Shown here piece after piece: positions 1 through 13,200 of a stretch of 64,000 bases of DNA. The stretch's first letter is position 1. Each line of letters opens with the position of its first letter. The position numbers were made by a program, and so were the translations under genes. The DNA lies in NCBI GenBank assembly GCA_003260075.1, contig QLIY01000039.1, positions 124,001 to 188,000 on the forward strand, read 5' to 3'. A model generated the notes under the pieces. The model worked only from the letters and a program-made list of their open reading frames with translations, did no database searches and had not been told where the DNA came from. The stretch is from Phallusia mammillata. Its lineage: Eukaryota > Chordata > Ascidiacea > Phlebobranchia > Ascidiidae.

Positions 1-954
1 AAAAAGGCGTCTGACGCACGGCCTCTTTTCAGTTAATCTCCAAAGGACGGGTACGCCAGTTGACTTTTTCGGTTAGCAGCTCTCCGTTGTGCTTTCTGCC
101 AAATTGGTCTAATTAGAAGATACGGGGCGTGTGTAGTAAAAGTTGGGTTGAGTTTATTGAGTTATAGTTCGATATAGGCTATAACGTGTCTTCATAAGCT
201 AATATAAGTTGTTGCAATACAATTATTACATGTGTATATTGCTTAATGGCTTTTAACATTCTTTTCTGTGGACAATAATTACTAGTTTTGGGGGCATAGT
301 TTTTACGCGTAGTCAGTTACAGTAATTTATTAATACTAGGTAAATGTCAGATTTTAACTCTACTTGTCATATTATATGTCGAATACAAAGTGTTTTGTCA
401 GCTGTGGGTTATGTGGACGACAAAAATGATTGCTACTTTGGTATAATCTAGGAAGAGATCGTATAATAACAAGATCTTTTGGTTTAGAGACGTTGGAGTA
501 TAGAGCACAAGATAAAAATCGCTGATCCTAGCATTTCCAGTTGACCACTGAACACTTTTTAACTGATTGCAACAGCATTGCACAAAAAATGGTTTTGGCG
601 CAGAAAAAGTTGATTAAGCCTTAGGTAAAATCGCATAAAAGAAACAATTAAAGGTTTAGTGTAAAAAGTTTGTATGTTGCTTGTTAGGATTGCCTTAATT
701 ACTACCAGTTAGCCTAATAGTGACTGATTTTTTTTCGACTTTGAAGGACGTATGATATCCAAATTTGCAGTAGCTGGAAAAAAATCACAAACATTGTGCT
801 ATGACGTCAATACAACTTCACTATCACGCTAAATCTTGTAGCGGGTTTTCGGCCAATTTGTACGCTTGAAGTTCTGTACTGTTCTCTTTGCATGTTAGTT
901 AAGTTAATAAAATCAAGGTTATCTTGTATTAGGCCGGTTGGCCATACGCCTGGG
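1..954. other. Upstream flank, no gene recognised
   Basis: AT-rich sequence with only short, unconvincing reading frames. The promoter and first exon of the CNG channel gene may lie here or further upstream, but I could not identify a start codon linked by a convincing splice site to the first exon I can read at 1287. Confidence 0.5.
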
Positions 955-1117
955 CAGGGTTTTTTAAGGTTTGGTTTGGGTGACCGCTAAGTAGTTTTAA
1001 GAGACCGCAAGTGTTTCATTTAAATACCAAAAAATAGCCATATCCAAATTTTGGGAAACCGCTGGAGAAGTTTGGGGGACCGTTTCGGTCCCCCAAAACA
1101 CCTTAAAAAAAACACTG
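955..1117 (+). mobile_element. hAT-type MITE with perfect 8-bp target duplication
   Basis: The element starts CAGGGTTTTTTAAGG and ends CCTTAAAAAAAACACTG, an imperfect terminal inverted repeat. It is flanked on both sides by CGCCTGGG (947-954 and 1118-1125), the 8-bp duplication expected of hAT transposases. Inside is a short hairpin, GGGGGACCG paired with CGGTCCCCC. A second copy lies inverted at about 10108-10315 in a CNG-gene intron and is interrupted by a 34-base G run. The element has no coding capacity, so it is non-autonomous. Confidence 0.8.
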
Positions 1118-1286
1118 CGCCTGGGCATGTTAGAATAATGTTGTTCCAATCTAATCTACTTTATAATCACACCATACTCATGTACTTACGTAATGCAGTT
1201 TCCATGTTATAGTCAAGATTTTCTTCCGAAAACCTGCACTTAAAGGCGCGTGTGCATTTACAGACAACTTTCCTTTTTTTCCGCAG

Positions 1287-3364
1287 GTTACGCAAGGAAC
1301 TCGCTGTTTTACCTTTAAGAAAAAACCTGATGCAATTGTGTTTCGACGGGCAAGCGAAACGACTGAACGCAATGAAACACGCGAAACCTTTTGAAACCAA
1401 CGACATACGGCAGACCCTTCCCATGAAGGATTCGGTTGAAATTGAAGTAGAAACTTGTAATATCCCAGAGATTAGAAGAAATAGAAGATGTCTTCGACCT
1501 TGGCACAATCTTATGTCGAAGTTTAAGGTAAAACACCCAAAACATTTATTATTTTGTTTATTTGTATTTTTAATTAAACAAGGGGTATAGTGTTTTTTTC
1601 AAAATTGTATAGTTATTTTTGCAGGGAGTTTTAAATATTTGCGTCCGAATTCAACTGATTCAAGTAAATTTAGTTAAAAAAACCTCGCTATATTTTCGCA
1701 TAAAGTTAAAATGTTAAAAACGTTTTTATTTTTCTTGGAGGAAAACGGTTTCGAAGTTATATCTGTCCCTAGGTTGTTGAAGTACTGATCTTAAAATTTG
1801 TCGAAAAATGTTTTTTGAAATATGTTTTCCAAATTTAATGGCTTTCATCAAAATTCAATCGCAAAAATGCAATTTAAAAAGATCTTAAAAAACATGAACC
1901 GTCACGAAATTGTTGTGATGCGAAACATGAAAGAAGTTAGTCCCCACAGCTAGAGTTGTGTTTACTACGATGAAACGTGGCAGCAGACGACCACGTAGTA
2001 ATTACATTTTCAGCCGCCGTGTCGTCCTTTGATGATTAGATCTACGTCTTCTAGCAAGTTCGGTGTAATGTGGAGCCCAGTAAACCCAGGTCATCCCTCG
2101 GAGCGGATATTCTGTTTCCCGGAAAATTACCGAATTCGCAAAAAAATGAACAAACTAAAGTTTAATTTGAGGCAACTGATCGGAATAACAGACAACATTA
2201 GGCGGAACCAAACTTTTAACCCGATAGGAAATCATCTTTTTAAAACTTTTCGTGAGTTCAGAACAAGCGCCAAATTGGGCGTAAAATTTGTTTTTTCCCC
2301 ATGTGCAAATACGGCAATATTCGATCTTGTCTGATCAGCCGGATGTTTAAATCTCGAAAAAATAGATTTAAATGTTTTTGTATCGACTAGTACAGGGGTC
2401 GGCAACCCTTGGCACGCGTGCCNTACACTATAACCCAGGGGTCTGCAACTCCTGGCACATGTGCCACGCGAGGTAGTTTTTCATGGCACGCCAACCGATT
2501 TGCGTGTTTATAATGAAGTACTAATTTAAACTGTTACACTGCTTGTTTTTAGTTTTTGACATGTCATTGTCTTAAAATTCAGCCTTACATGCACAAAACA
2601 CTCTGCTTTCTCTTTATTATTGATATCTGTTTGCACGAACCACTATTATTTAGAAAACCGTTGGCACGCGAGGTCATCAACACATGAAAATAAAACGTAA
2701 ATCGGCACGCGTGGCCAAAAAGGTTGCCGACCCCTGGACTAGTATGTGACGTCAATTGTACGTCACGTTTGCGGTTTGTTAAAACCTAAAATAATATTTT
2801 TTGTTTGATTTAATTCGTGCATGAGTGATAATATATATTGTATGTTTAGAAGATATTGCTGACACGTCACACGAACATTTGAAAATACATTTATTTTGCA
2901 ACACTACATGTTTTTCGAGTTCCTATTGACGTCACGCAATTTGCTGAAAAATGCTGCAAAAATGCGATACGAAAAAGATTCCTATCTCTGGGCCAAACCC
3001 TGCAAATATCATCTTATTTCCCCTCACTAAAACTCTTCGTTTTGTAGCATAATTCGCCTGTTACCCATTTTATGCCCCCAACACCCAATACGATTCAACC
3101 CTTTTGACCCAGGGAATGTAAAACACAGATGGTAAATAATTAATTGGTGTTTTGATGGGTTAGCAAAGTCCTTGGAATCTAAAACCTACATATCGAGATT
3201 CAAAGAGGAGCAAAGATTTTATCTTAACTTGAGGATAATCAATGATGCGGTTGTCAGTTCACTTGTATTGGGTGAATACGTATTATTGGCAGTTGTTTGT
3301 CTTAACCTGTCACCTGCTTGTTTGGGAAAAGCTTCTTTTATATTTCAGTGTGTTTCCTAATCCA

Positions 3365-3417
<53 letters not shown>

Positions 3418-6400
3418 TGTAAATTGAGGCTTTTTGTTGGTAAATAATACTAACAGTGGTTTCTGCTCGATGAATATGTTTGTTTTTAAATTTGCACAAA
3501 AATTGCACACACCCTTTTTGTTCAAGTTTTAGACGTTTTGGGTTCATGTTATCCATTCACAGTTTTTATCAATTTAAATCGAAAAAGTACGGTAAAGCTG
3601 CAGTCGGTTCTGGGTATATCTCCTGTGAAGTTGATCTAAGACCTTTTTTTAAATGATTATTGTATGATTAAGCATCTTTTATTTAATCCTTTGGGGGATG
3701 AATGAAAATGTTTGGTTTGGGTAGGAGAGGAACTCGTCGATAAAGGTTGGGAGCCACTGACTCGGGTTAACACTTATTTGTTAAATCATTTGGAAACACA
3801 AGTCGTAAAACACTTGCTCAGTTAACCAAGCGATGAGGAGTCTGAAATCCACTTATTCCTTCGAATGTATAAGTTGAAGTGATTATGTACGTAGGTAAAT
3901 CCGACCGCTATAACCCAATGCAAAACAATGCATCAATCCATATATTACGTCTAATGCAATCGCTCAACATACCACTACAGCAGAGGAGGTCTAACTCGAA
4001 AATACCGCCGTTTTTGGTTTTAAAATATACTCGCGTGTCAATAATCTTGTCTTAAACGGTTTGGGCTTAATTCGACTATTTGGCCATTATGTAGAACCCT
4101 ATGAAATGTTTAGAAAAAACACATCCCGTCAAATGCGAGTAAACTTGTTTATGGTATACTCCAGAAACCTTTTATTCTGTTTATGCGACAAAAAATACAA
4201 ATAGTTTGCAACAGGGCTTATGTTTTACATTTATTAGTGTAACTTTATAACTGCACGATAATCTTTACTTAAGTGAAAATATAGGCCATAAACAAAAATT
4301 AATTGAGTAAGTCCCAATGTTTGCAAAAGCTCGTGTGCCATTTATAAACGCTCTGCGTACCACATTTGGCACACGTGCCACGTGTTGGAGACGCATGCAC
4401 TACAGCTTAACCAAACCCCTTTCAATTTGACTCTTTGTACCACAGGCAGCTCCTCGCATTTGGCCGAGCATGAAGCAAGACAATCCGGCACGAGACGACG
4501 ACAGTTTGCTAATGAAGAAATTCTCTATTCCCTCTGTCCAGAGCACAGAAAGCAATCTATCCAGCGCGGACAGCAACGACGCCACGAAACGTTTTACTTT
4601 CTCACAGGGCATTCCTATCAAAGGAAGCGACGAAAATAATTTTACAAAGTACGTGTTGATTTTAGTATGCCACGGGCTTGCATCTGACCGCTTCAAGCGC
4701 TAAAATTTTATTTGGGGCAACTTTATGTTACAATGCTTTAAGTTTTTGAGTTTTTGGAAAAATTGATGATACTATTGGAGTAAAAATGCTCAATACACTT
4801 AATATAAGGGGGTTTATCGCCTCGATTTAGCACAACAAATTTTATTGCATTAAACATATCCATCACTAAACGTTAAACTATCGCCATTATTGTTTATGGA
4901 ATAATGCATTACAAATCAAGCAGCAGTGAGTTCAGGTTATTTTATTGGTAAGAAAAAGTGTGCCCAAAATGCTATATGCAAAGTGTAGGCATAGCACTTG
5001 ACTTAAAAACTTGACATGTGAATATGTGACGTTTTACGGTGACCTTAAATTAAACATTCATGAAAAGGTGTAAGACATACTCGCTGGCTGACATGCCGAC
5101 CGTTGTTGTAAAAGTCGTTAACATTGTTGTTTTGAACCCGATAGCGCGTGAAAACCAATATTCGACTTACGTAAGACGAATGTAAACACTGCACGAATGC
5201 ATTAAGGACAGAACAAACATTTACGGAAGTTTTTCGTTTTTGTTTTTCATTCAAAATTTACGAAAAATTGTGTCGAAACCGCCTTATAATATGGTGTAGC
5301 TGCAGCGCGTTTAGGAATTATCCACCAATTGTGCCATCCACTTTTTGCGCTCCATTATGTTTCAACGTTGTGTAGCTATTTCCGGCTTTTGTTGTGCAGC
5401 TATTTCCCGTAATTGTTTAGTGTCCTGGTGTCGCTATGTGTTTAGTCTCGAAGCCAAATCAACTCGACTCAGCCAAAAACTAGTGCGGTTAAAAATATCG
5501 ACTTTCTCCTTGTTATTTTAACACAGTAAATTCAATAACCTGATAAGATCCTGTCGTGGGTTCGAATCCCACCGCAGGTTAGATCTTACTAGCTGTTGCT
5601 GTCTTACCACATGGGAATGCTTGGGACCGGCTTAAATCGGTAATACCTTGAAAGCGGTATTTGGTCTGACAGACAGAAACGAAATGAAAGTAGTTGATTG
5701 TTATTCATGTTTCATTTTTATTAAATGACACACCTAGAGTACAAGGGTTAAGAAGCACGTAAGGGGAGTTTAAGATACTGCTCAAAAAGTTGCAACAATT
5801 GGGGCTTTAAGGTTGTTGTTTTTCAGGATATTAAAGAGTGCGTTCCTAAAAGTTAACGTACGCTTTTCTTATTTTGGGTAGTTTTCCAGCACAAACCAAT
5901 GTCAATATCGTTTTTCATCCCACCCATAGGGCAGTAATTCACACCTTTTAGCTATTGACGACCGCATCACAGGTCCTTATTGAACCAGCGGCCAAAATTT
6001 TGTTACTGCGGCCGCTGCCAAATTTTGTTACTGCGGCCGCTGCAGCTAAAAGCATGTACATTTAGGCCGCGATATTTCAAGGCCAAAAAAACAGTTTTGT
6101 GTCACGAAATTTCACTGTTTGTTAGACCATTTGCTTTACTCGGTTCTGATACCAAATGGCCTTGATCCCAGCAAAATGTACAACTATAACGAAACAAACT
6201 TGGAAATGGAACCCATACCTTGTCATACCTATACAAGAAATAAATTATTCATGTCCAGCATAGGTCATTGATCGGTTTAACATAGTTAGCAGCTCTGATT
6301 GGCTGTGATAAGTAGCGCTAAAATATCTATTGGCGTGGGCCCGGATCAGGGATGTCAGGATTTAACAACGCCTTCAAACTTGTAACACATAGCGTCCACC

Positions 6401-9400
6401 TTTTTACACTATTAAGTTAGTTACAATCAAGGAGTTTAGTTTAATTGTGATAACTACTGTTTTTGTGATTTTTAAACATCCAACAAATTTTCATACACAT
6501 CGAGTCGCATAAAACAAACTATTACCAAGAGCATTTTGTTATTAAATGTTCTCATATTTTTTCAAAGCAGAACTTTCCCTTTGTAGAAAAACTCGGTACA
6601 TATACATGGGCGCCGCCACGTAGGGGCAAGAGGGGGCACTTGCACAATGGTACAAACACATGTTAACGTTTTTTTTTATCCAATGCAGTTCTTTGATTCA
6701 TCGTATGGTTGTGAACCCAGAAGGGCGAATCCTCTTCATGTGGCTGTTTTGTGTTTCTGCCGCTTGGCTCTACAGTGTTTGGGCTCTCATAGCCCGACAG
6801 GCTTTTCGTGAACTTCGTGACCCAAGCTCAGTAAGTATTCATAGTGATTTTCATCCCCGAGTGAGCGGACTCTAATTAGTCTGTGAAAGATTTTCGTGAT
6901 TTGGAAAAACTACTCATAATGTAAAATCGTTTTTAACTTAATCGTTTTTTTAAGTTTTTTGTATGTTTCATTTTCAGTGTACAAAATGTTTATGCTGGGG
7001 CGAAAATGGTTTAAAAGATAAACAAAGTTTAAAAAAAACGTTTTTTTGCACAACAAAGACTTCAAAAATTTGCCAAAATTTTGGTCTGTGAAAAAATCCA
7101 ATTTCAATTTTTATATTTCTTCACTTGACAATCGCAAGAAAAAATTGATTAGATTTGTGGCTACACAATCAATATTCGTGCAACCAGTACGTCACAGCCG
7201 GACAAACTGTTACATAAATCGAAACGCGCCAATTTATGTCACGGATTAGCGCTTGTTGTTGCTTTCACAAGTTGGAGAAAGTCAATCATCGATCAAAGAT
7301 TCAATGTTTTTATTCTCAACGGAGCTTGACAGCCCAGCTGCCTTGTAATTACCTTTATTTTGGTTTTGAAATTCTCACGGGTCCCGGCATTTGCGCACAT
7401 TTCAAAGACAGTTGTTTTAATGAAGCCGATACGTTTGTTATTGGATCCTTGCATGTACATACGTAGTTGGCTTGTAATTAAAACAATGATGTATTAAGCT
7501 AAGTGGTACATACATTCACAACTGGGATCAGCTCTGAAGCATTCCTGTAGATTTTTAGCCTATATGTCTCGCCAAAAGGGAATGCTTAGAAAACCGGTTT
7601 GATTCGTTACAAAGCCTACAATAGGCCCGGCGTACTGCCATGAAGTCTAAGGTTTGGCATACATACAGGCCTACATTTTAGGGTTGCTATAGGCCAGGGG
7701 TGTCCAATATTTTGCCCCAAGTTTGCATGACGTAGTTTACAAAGCATGACGTAGTTTACACTGTTGAATTTTTGTCAGCATTAAAAACTCAATGTCAAGA
7801 GTGAAAAGCCAATTAACATCATTTAAACAACGCCTTCAAACTTATGACGTCATGTATTCCAAATTGTGGGGGGGGGGCAAAGCCAATTAACAACATTTAA
7901 ACAACGCCTTCAAACTTATGACGTCATGTATTCCAAATTGTGACGTCATACATTTGTTGCAGATGATCTTCTGGTTCGTTCTCGACTATTCAAGCGACTT
8001 CATATATCTCGTTGACATCCTTGTACAACTCCGGACAGGGTTCCTGGAAAACGGTTTACTCGTGTGTAAGACGTCAAAACTGACACGTCACTACTTATTA
8101 TCACGCCGTTTCGTGATGGACGTGGCCTGTCTCCTTCCTACAGACTTTTTGTATTTTCTCACCGGGTCTATGGAGCCTCTATACCGCTTCCCCAGGTTTC
8201 TGAAGGGATATCGGGCAAAACAATTCTACAGGTTAGTCCATGAACTAAGAATACTTTTGCATCTCTTTACTTGTGCTGTATTTGTTGAAACAAAATTAGC
8301 AATCCTGAGTTTGTCAGGTTTCTGAAAGGCTAATGGGCCAAAACGGTTTTACAGGCTTATCCATGAACGAAGAATATTTTTGCACCTGTTTTACTTGTGC
8401 AGTACATTTTTTTAATACCTGTGAATTAGGAATCATGAATTTGTCCAGGTTTCTGAAGGGCTAGTGGGCCAAAACGATTTATAGGTGGTCTTTTAACCAT
8501 GATCTTTAAGTATTTTTTTAAACCGGTTTTACTTGTGTAGTAATTGTTTAAATAAACCTGTAAATTCGGAATCTTAATTCAGTCAACATTTCTACCACCA
8601 CTGTTATCTTTAAATGGCGTATTTCATATTGTATTTTCTTCCCATTTTTCTTACCTGTTACTGTGAAGATACAAAATTGGAAGATAGACTACAACTTTGT
8701 ATAACGGATGTGCTATGGTGCCAAACAATAACAGTGGCTCTTCCAGCTAATAAAAATATAATTTACTAAAAGGTTACATGTTAAAATCCAGTGTTGTTCC
8801 AACAAATATCCACAAAATACACAATATAGTTATTGTTTGTGGTCAATGTTACTTCATCTCTTTACCTCAAAAGTTTTTGTTTCACAGAAAAGCTGAATCG
8901 GCCACTTCTTACCCAAACGTGCTTCGTGTAATATTTCTGGGACACACCATGATGCTGCTTATGCATTGGTTTGCTTGTTTCTACTTCATGATAAGTGAAA
9001 GTGAGGACTTTTACACTCCTGAAGGTAAGAAACCACCTTAATAATCATATTAGGGCAACATTCTTACTCCAACGCAGTGGTCGGTGCAAGGGCGGTTCAA
9101 TCGAAAGCTTGTGGCTTCTAACCCCGCCTTTTTGTTGTTGTTTGCCTTGGCGGGGGGGGGGACCTGAAGGTAAGAAACCACCTTAATAATCATATTAGGG
9201 CCACATTCTTACCTCAACGCAGTGGTCGGTGCAAGTGCGGTTCACTCGCAAGCTTGTGGATTCTAACCTTGCCTTGTTGTTTTTGTTTGCCTTGGCAAGA
9301 AATTACAGCGAAACATTTGCTTGCCTAAATACTTTAAATTGTTTATCAGTTTGAAATTGTCTTGGGAATTTTGTTGTTGTGCCAAGGTATTTACAACAGG

Positions 9401-10169
9401 TCTTAACTATGCTGAATCTGGAAAATTGCTAATGATAGAGTGCAACTTAAAATATTACTCCCGGTAATAGTTTACCCAACATACCAATTTAGGGCTGCCG
9501 CTACTTTTAACAAACATTAATAATATTCTACAGAAATAGTTTTTGGTTATCTTTAATTAGTTTGGTTAACATGAATTGCAGTTACAGCCAAACAACAATA
9601 GCTAGTATGCCAAAAAGATAGAGTCAAAAAACAAATGCCAAAAAGACGAAACACAACAAATTTGTAACCTTTTGAAGACGTCACAAAAATGCCATTGCGT
9701 ATGAACGCTTACGTTGGTTGTTGTTAAAATCTATGAAACATGATGTATCTGACAAACATAATGTAATTTCCATGAAGAGTGAACAAAACGGAAATATGCA
9801 CTGTTAACCTTATTTAGTAATATCAGAGTGAACCTTTTTTATCGTCAAGCGTTTATGTAAGATATCATCAATTCACGTTGCGTAACATCGTAAAATATTG
9901 AACTAACGCCACAAATTGGATTTTAACACCCCAAAATTGCGAGGATTTAAGTCGATTTAAAAGCTTGATCTTGCATTCAAAACCCCAACTGTGTTTTCTT
10001 GTGGTTAGATAAGCCAAAAAAAGTGCGATTAAATTCGACTGTTTTTTAATGTTTTGACCAAATCGTTGTACTTCTGTACCTTGGGGCCTAGATGTTTATG
10101 ATGGAAGCAGTGTTTTTTTAAGGTGTTTTGGGGGACCGATACGGTCCCCCAAATTTCTCCAGCGGTTTC

Positions 10170-10207
<38 letters not shown>

Positions 10208-13200
10208 TAATAATATCGTTTAAGCAAATATGGCTATTTTTTGGTATTTAAATGAAACACTTGCGGTCTCTTAAAACTATTTAAAATGACCCAAACTAAA
10301 CCTTAAAAAAACTGGGTATAACGCCTTTAATAGGCTGGGCGCATTATGATTGCAGCAGCATTGGATGGAAGCATCGTAAAACTGTTGCAAACAAAGTTTA
10401 CATACGTTTCTAGTCGGCGACTGTGTTAAAAGTATGTCCCTGCCATGTGTCCGTTACTTTGTGAAAACAATATGAACCAAAATGGTGAACCCAATTTTCT
10501 GTAATAATGAACTGATTCCTTGTAGCTAAGATGAACATACATTCATACTGGGATCAGCCCTAAAGCGTTCATACAGATCAGCTAGATTTTTCTAGCCGGC
10601 TTGGTTCGTAGCTACAAAAAGTAGCTACAATTAGTACACATTATTTCGACTTATAACGTTTTAAGGTCACATCAGTGCAGCTGGTGACAAGACATTGGTA
10701 GTATGAGTTAGTGTGGCCACATTACGAAGCTCCGTTAGGATTCTTTATATTTGAGGACGTCTGCAAGTAAATTCCCAGTACTGTAGATTTCTAAAAAACG
10801 GTTGTATAGTGCAGCCGTTTCATTTTATTGAAAGGAGGTTTTCAGCTTAAGTAGCTAATGTTGTTTTTTCTTCTGCACTATTACACAACCAAATCAAATA
10901 TTCCAACAAAGGGGTCATCAATCAATACTCGATATGCGTGGGAGCATTTGCTGTTCTGGCGCTTTTTTGTCTATTTCTGTGTATGTATAATCGCTTGGTC
11001 AAACAACAAGCGTTATGAGTCCTTTTGGCGTTATGAAACCCACTAAAATAGGCCAGTGCGGAGGGATTTGTGATTTTCTATCAAAAATAATGCTAACAAT
11101 TATTTAAGTAAGTGCAATTTTGTCCGGCCAATGGATCTTTAAGGCAAAATTGTAAAAGATGAAATACTTACATTACTTATGGCAACCCTGGTTATTTGTA
11201 ATCTTGATCAAGACATAAAATGCATAGATTTGGGTTCAGAAACGTTCCAATCTTGACAAACGAATTTGGATCTTTTTGACTTAATATGTCTTTCTAGCAA
11301 ATTTTCCTATTTGTTGTTTTTTCGACACCTGTATTCAACGGAGTGTCCTATTGATTGCAACGTGTCCTTTTGTTGGACGACAGTTGTTGTTGCCATTACT
11401 GAAGGAGAAATACAATTGATTCGCCTGTAGAATAATCCTGCGAGCAATTTTGTGGCGGAAATGACAATCGTTTCCATACGATATTGGCCAATTCAAAATA
11501 TCAACTTGAAGCCGAAAAATTTGTTTTACTTTTTTGGCATTTACAAAGAAAATTTGGGTATTAAATTTGTTTATTTTAGTTGTTTTGCTATGCCAAACTT
11601 TTCTACCCAACTTGTAGAAAGTTTAAATTGACTTTTAGTTGGTTTAAAACTTTAAGTTTCTTGCTTAGAAATTGTTTTTAAGACCAGGTCTGAATTTAGA
11701 CCCATAATGTTACGACATTCTATCGTGTTTGTGACTATGTATATAATAAACTACGTGTTCTAAAAATTCGTCCCACTAATGATATTTTGTGTTTGCATCT
11801 CAAAAAAACCTTTTATCTGATGCTAAAACGGTTTTACTTCCAGGTGAAGTACGAGGCTGGGCTTACCCCCTCCCAAAAGGTGACAACACGAGCGAGTGGT
11901 CTACGTTACGAAGAAAGTATCTGCATTCAATTTACTGGTCATGTCTCACACTTACCACCATCGGGGAAAAGCAATCGCCTTCAACCGACCTTGAGTGAGT
12001 ATTTTCCCGCAAGAAAGTTTTCCAAACTTCAAAAAAAAATGTAATACTGTCTAGAAGGTGTTAATTCTTAACATTGAGTATTGGGAATAATTGTAATGAA
12101 ATTTATTGTTATAACCCGCTCTCATACCGATTTTGAAACAATATGCTGTTCAAAAACTGTATTGTCTTTTTTTCCGCTCACAATTATTACATCTAATAGT
12201 ACGATTGTATTTTTAGATACATCTGTACACTGGCGGCCTATTTTCTGGGGATTTTCGTCTTTGCGACTGTAGTAGGTAGGAGGCAGTTTTTATAAGCTTA
12301 GTGGGGAAAAAATATATCTGTAAACCTCCAAACCAGCGGTTTCCAACCTTTATCGGCGAATTGTCCATTTAGAAACCACATGTGAAAAAAAGTAAATTCT
12401 TCCCCTCAAGTTTTAAAATTCCTCCCTTGGGATGAACTCCTCCCCGGTTGGGAACCACTGCTCCGAACGAACTGAAAGGGTTGACATTGTGGTTTTAAAA
12501 TCAACCTAAAAATCGAATCAGGCAGACATATCAACCCACTTTGTCACATCGCTTACAGACTTACATTGGACCACGAGCTTGCATTCTTAGTTACATTAGA
12601 CACTATACATATACTGCAAATGAATCAATATTGCGCCACAAAGCTGTCACATGTTACAACGTGGGCGCGTTACGCTTTAACCCAGTCCATAAAATAAACA
12701 AGCCATGGATAGAGCTATTCAGGTGTACAAAAAACATGTCCCCTGCCTCGTTGCGGTATAATATCAGTAATGGATATTTTGGCTGTAAATTCGTTATGCT
12801 AGGGTTATAACCGTTATCTTGGTACATCACTATTGGATATAAATATAGTTGTAAGCCTGGCCAAGCTTTTTGTGGGGGGGGGGCAATATCAGTAATGGAT
12901 ATTTTGGCTGTAAATTTGTTATGCTAGGGTTATAACCGTTATCTTGGTATATCACTATTGGATATAAATATAGTTGTAAGCCTGGCCAAGCTTTTTGTGT
13001 CGTGATCAAGCTGACTTCGGGCTTAAGTTTGAATAAAACAGGTTTGATTCAGACCTGACTTTACACTAGGCCACATTTGTGTCTTAATTACACCTTAGTA
13101 AATCCAACTTGCTGGCCTATATAGTCATGGGTTTATTGCGAAAACATTTAGGGATTAGGTCAGGTTCGGGTTTCAGTTTGAAAAAAGCGTCTTGATACGG

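Larger units (their letters stand above)
1528..4445 (+). other. CNG gene intron 1
   Basis: Contains a hAT MITE (2393-2736) and a 51-base G run (3365-3415). A reading frame of about 100 codons at 2029-2334 shows no recognisable domain and no splice support. At 3741-3760 there is a lone hAT-like right end (AACC...CCACTG style, GGTTGGGAGCCACTG). Otherwise nothing recognised. Confidence 0.5.

Noticed and set aside
2029..2334. 101-codon + frame as an extra CNG exon
   Set aside because: No family resemblance, and exon 1 (ends 1527, phase 0) already joins exon 2 (starts 4446, phase 0).
3242..3556. Poly-Gly and poly-Pro proteins
   Set aside because: They arise only from the 51-base G run, a probable gap placeholder. 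The same applies at 26155-26427, 32341-32559 and 36306-36518.
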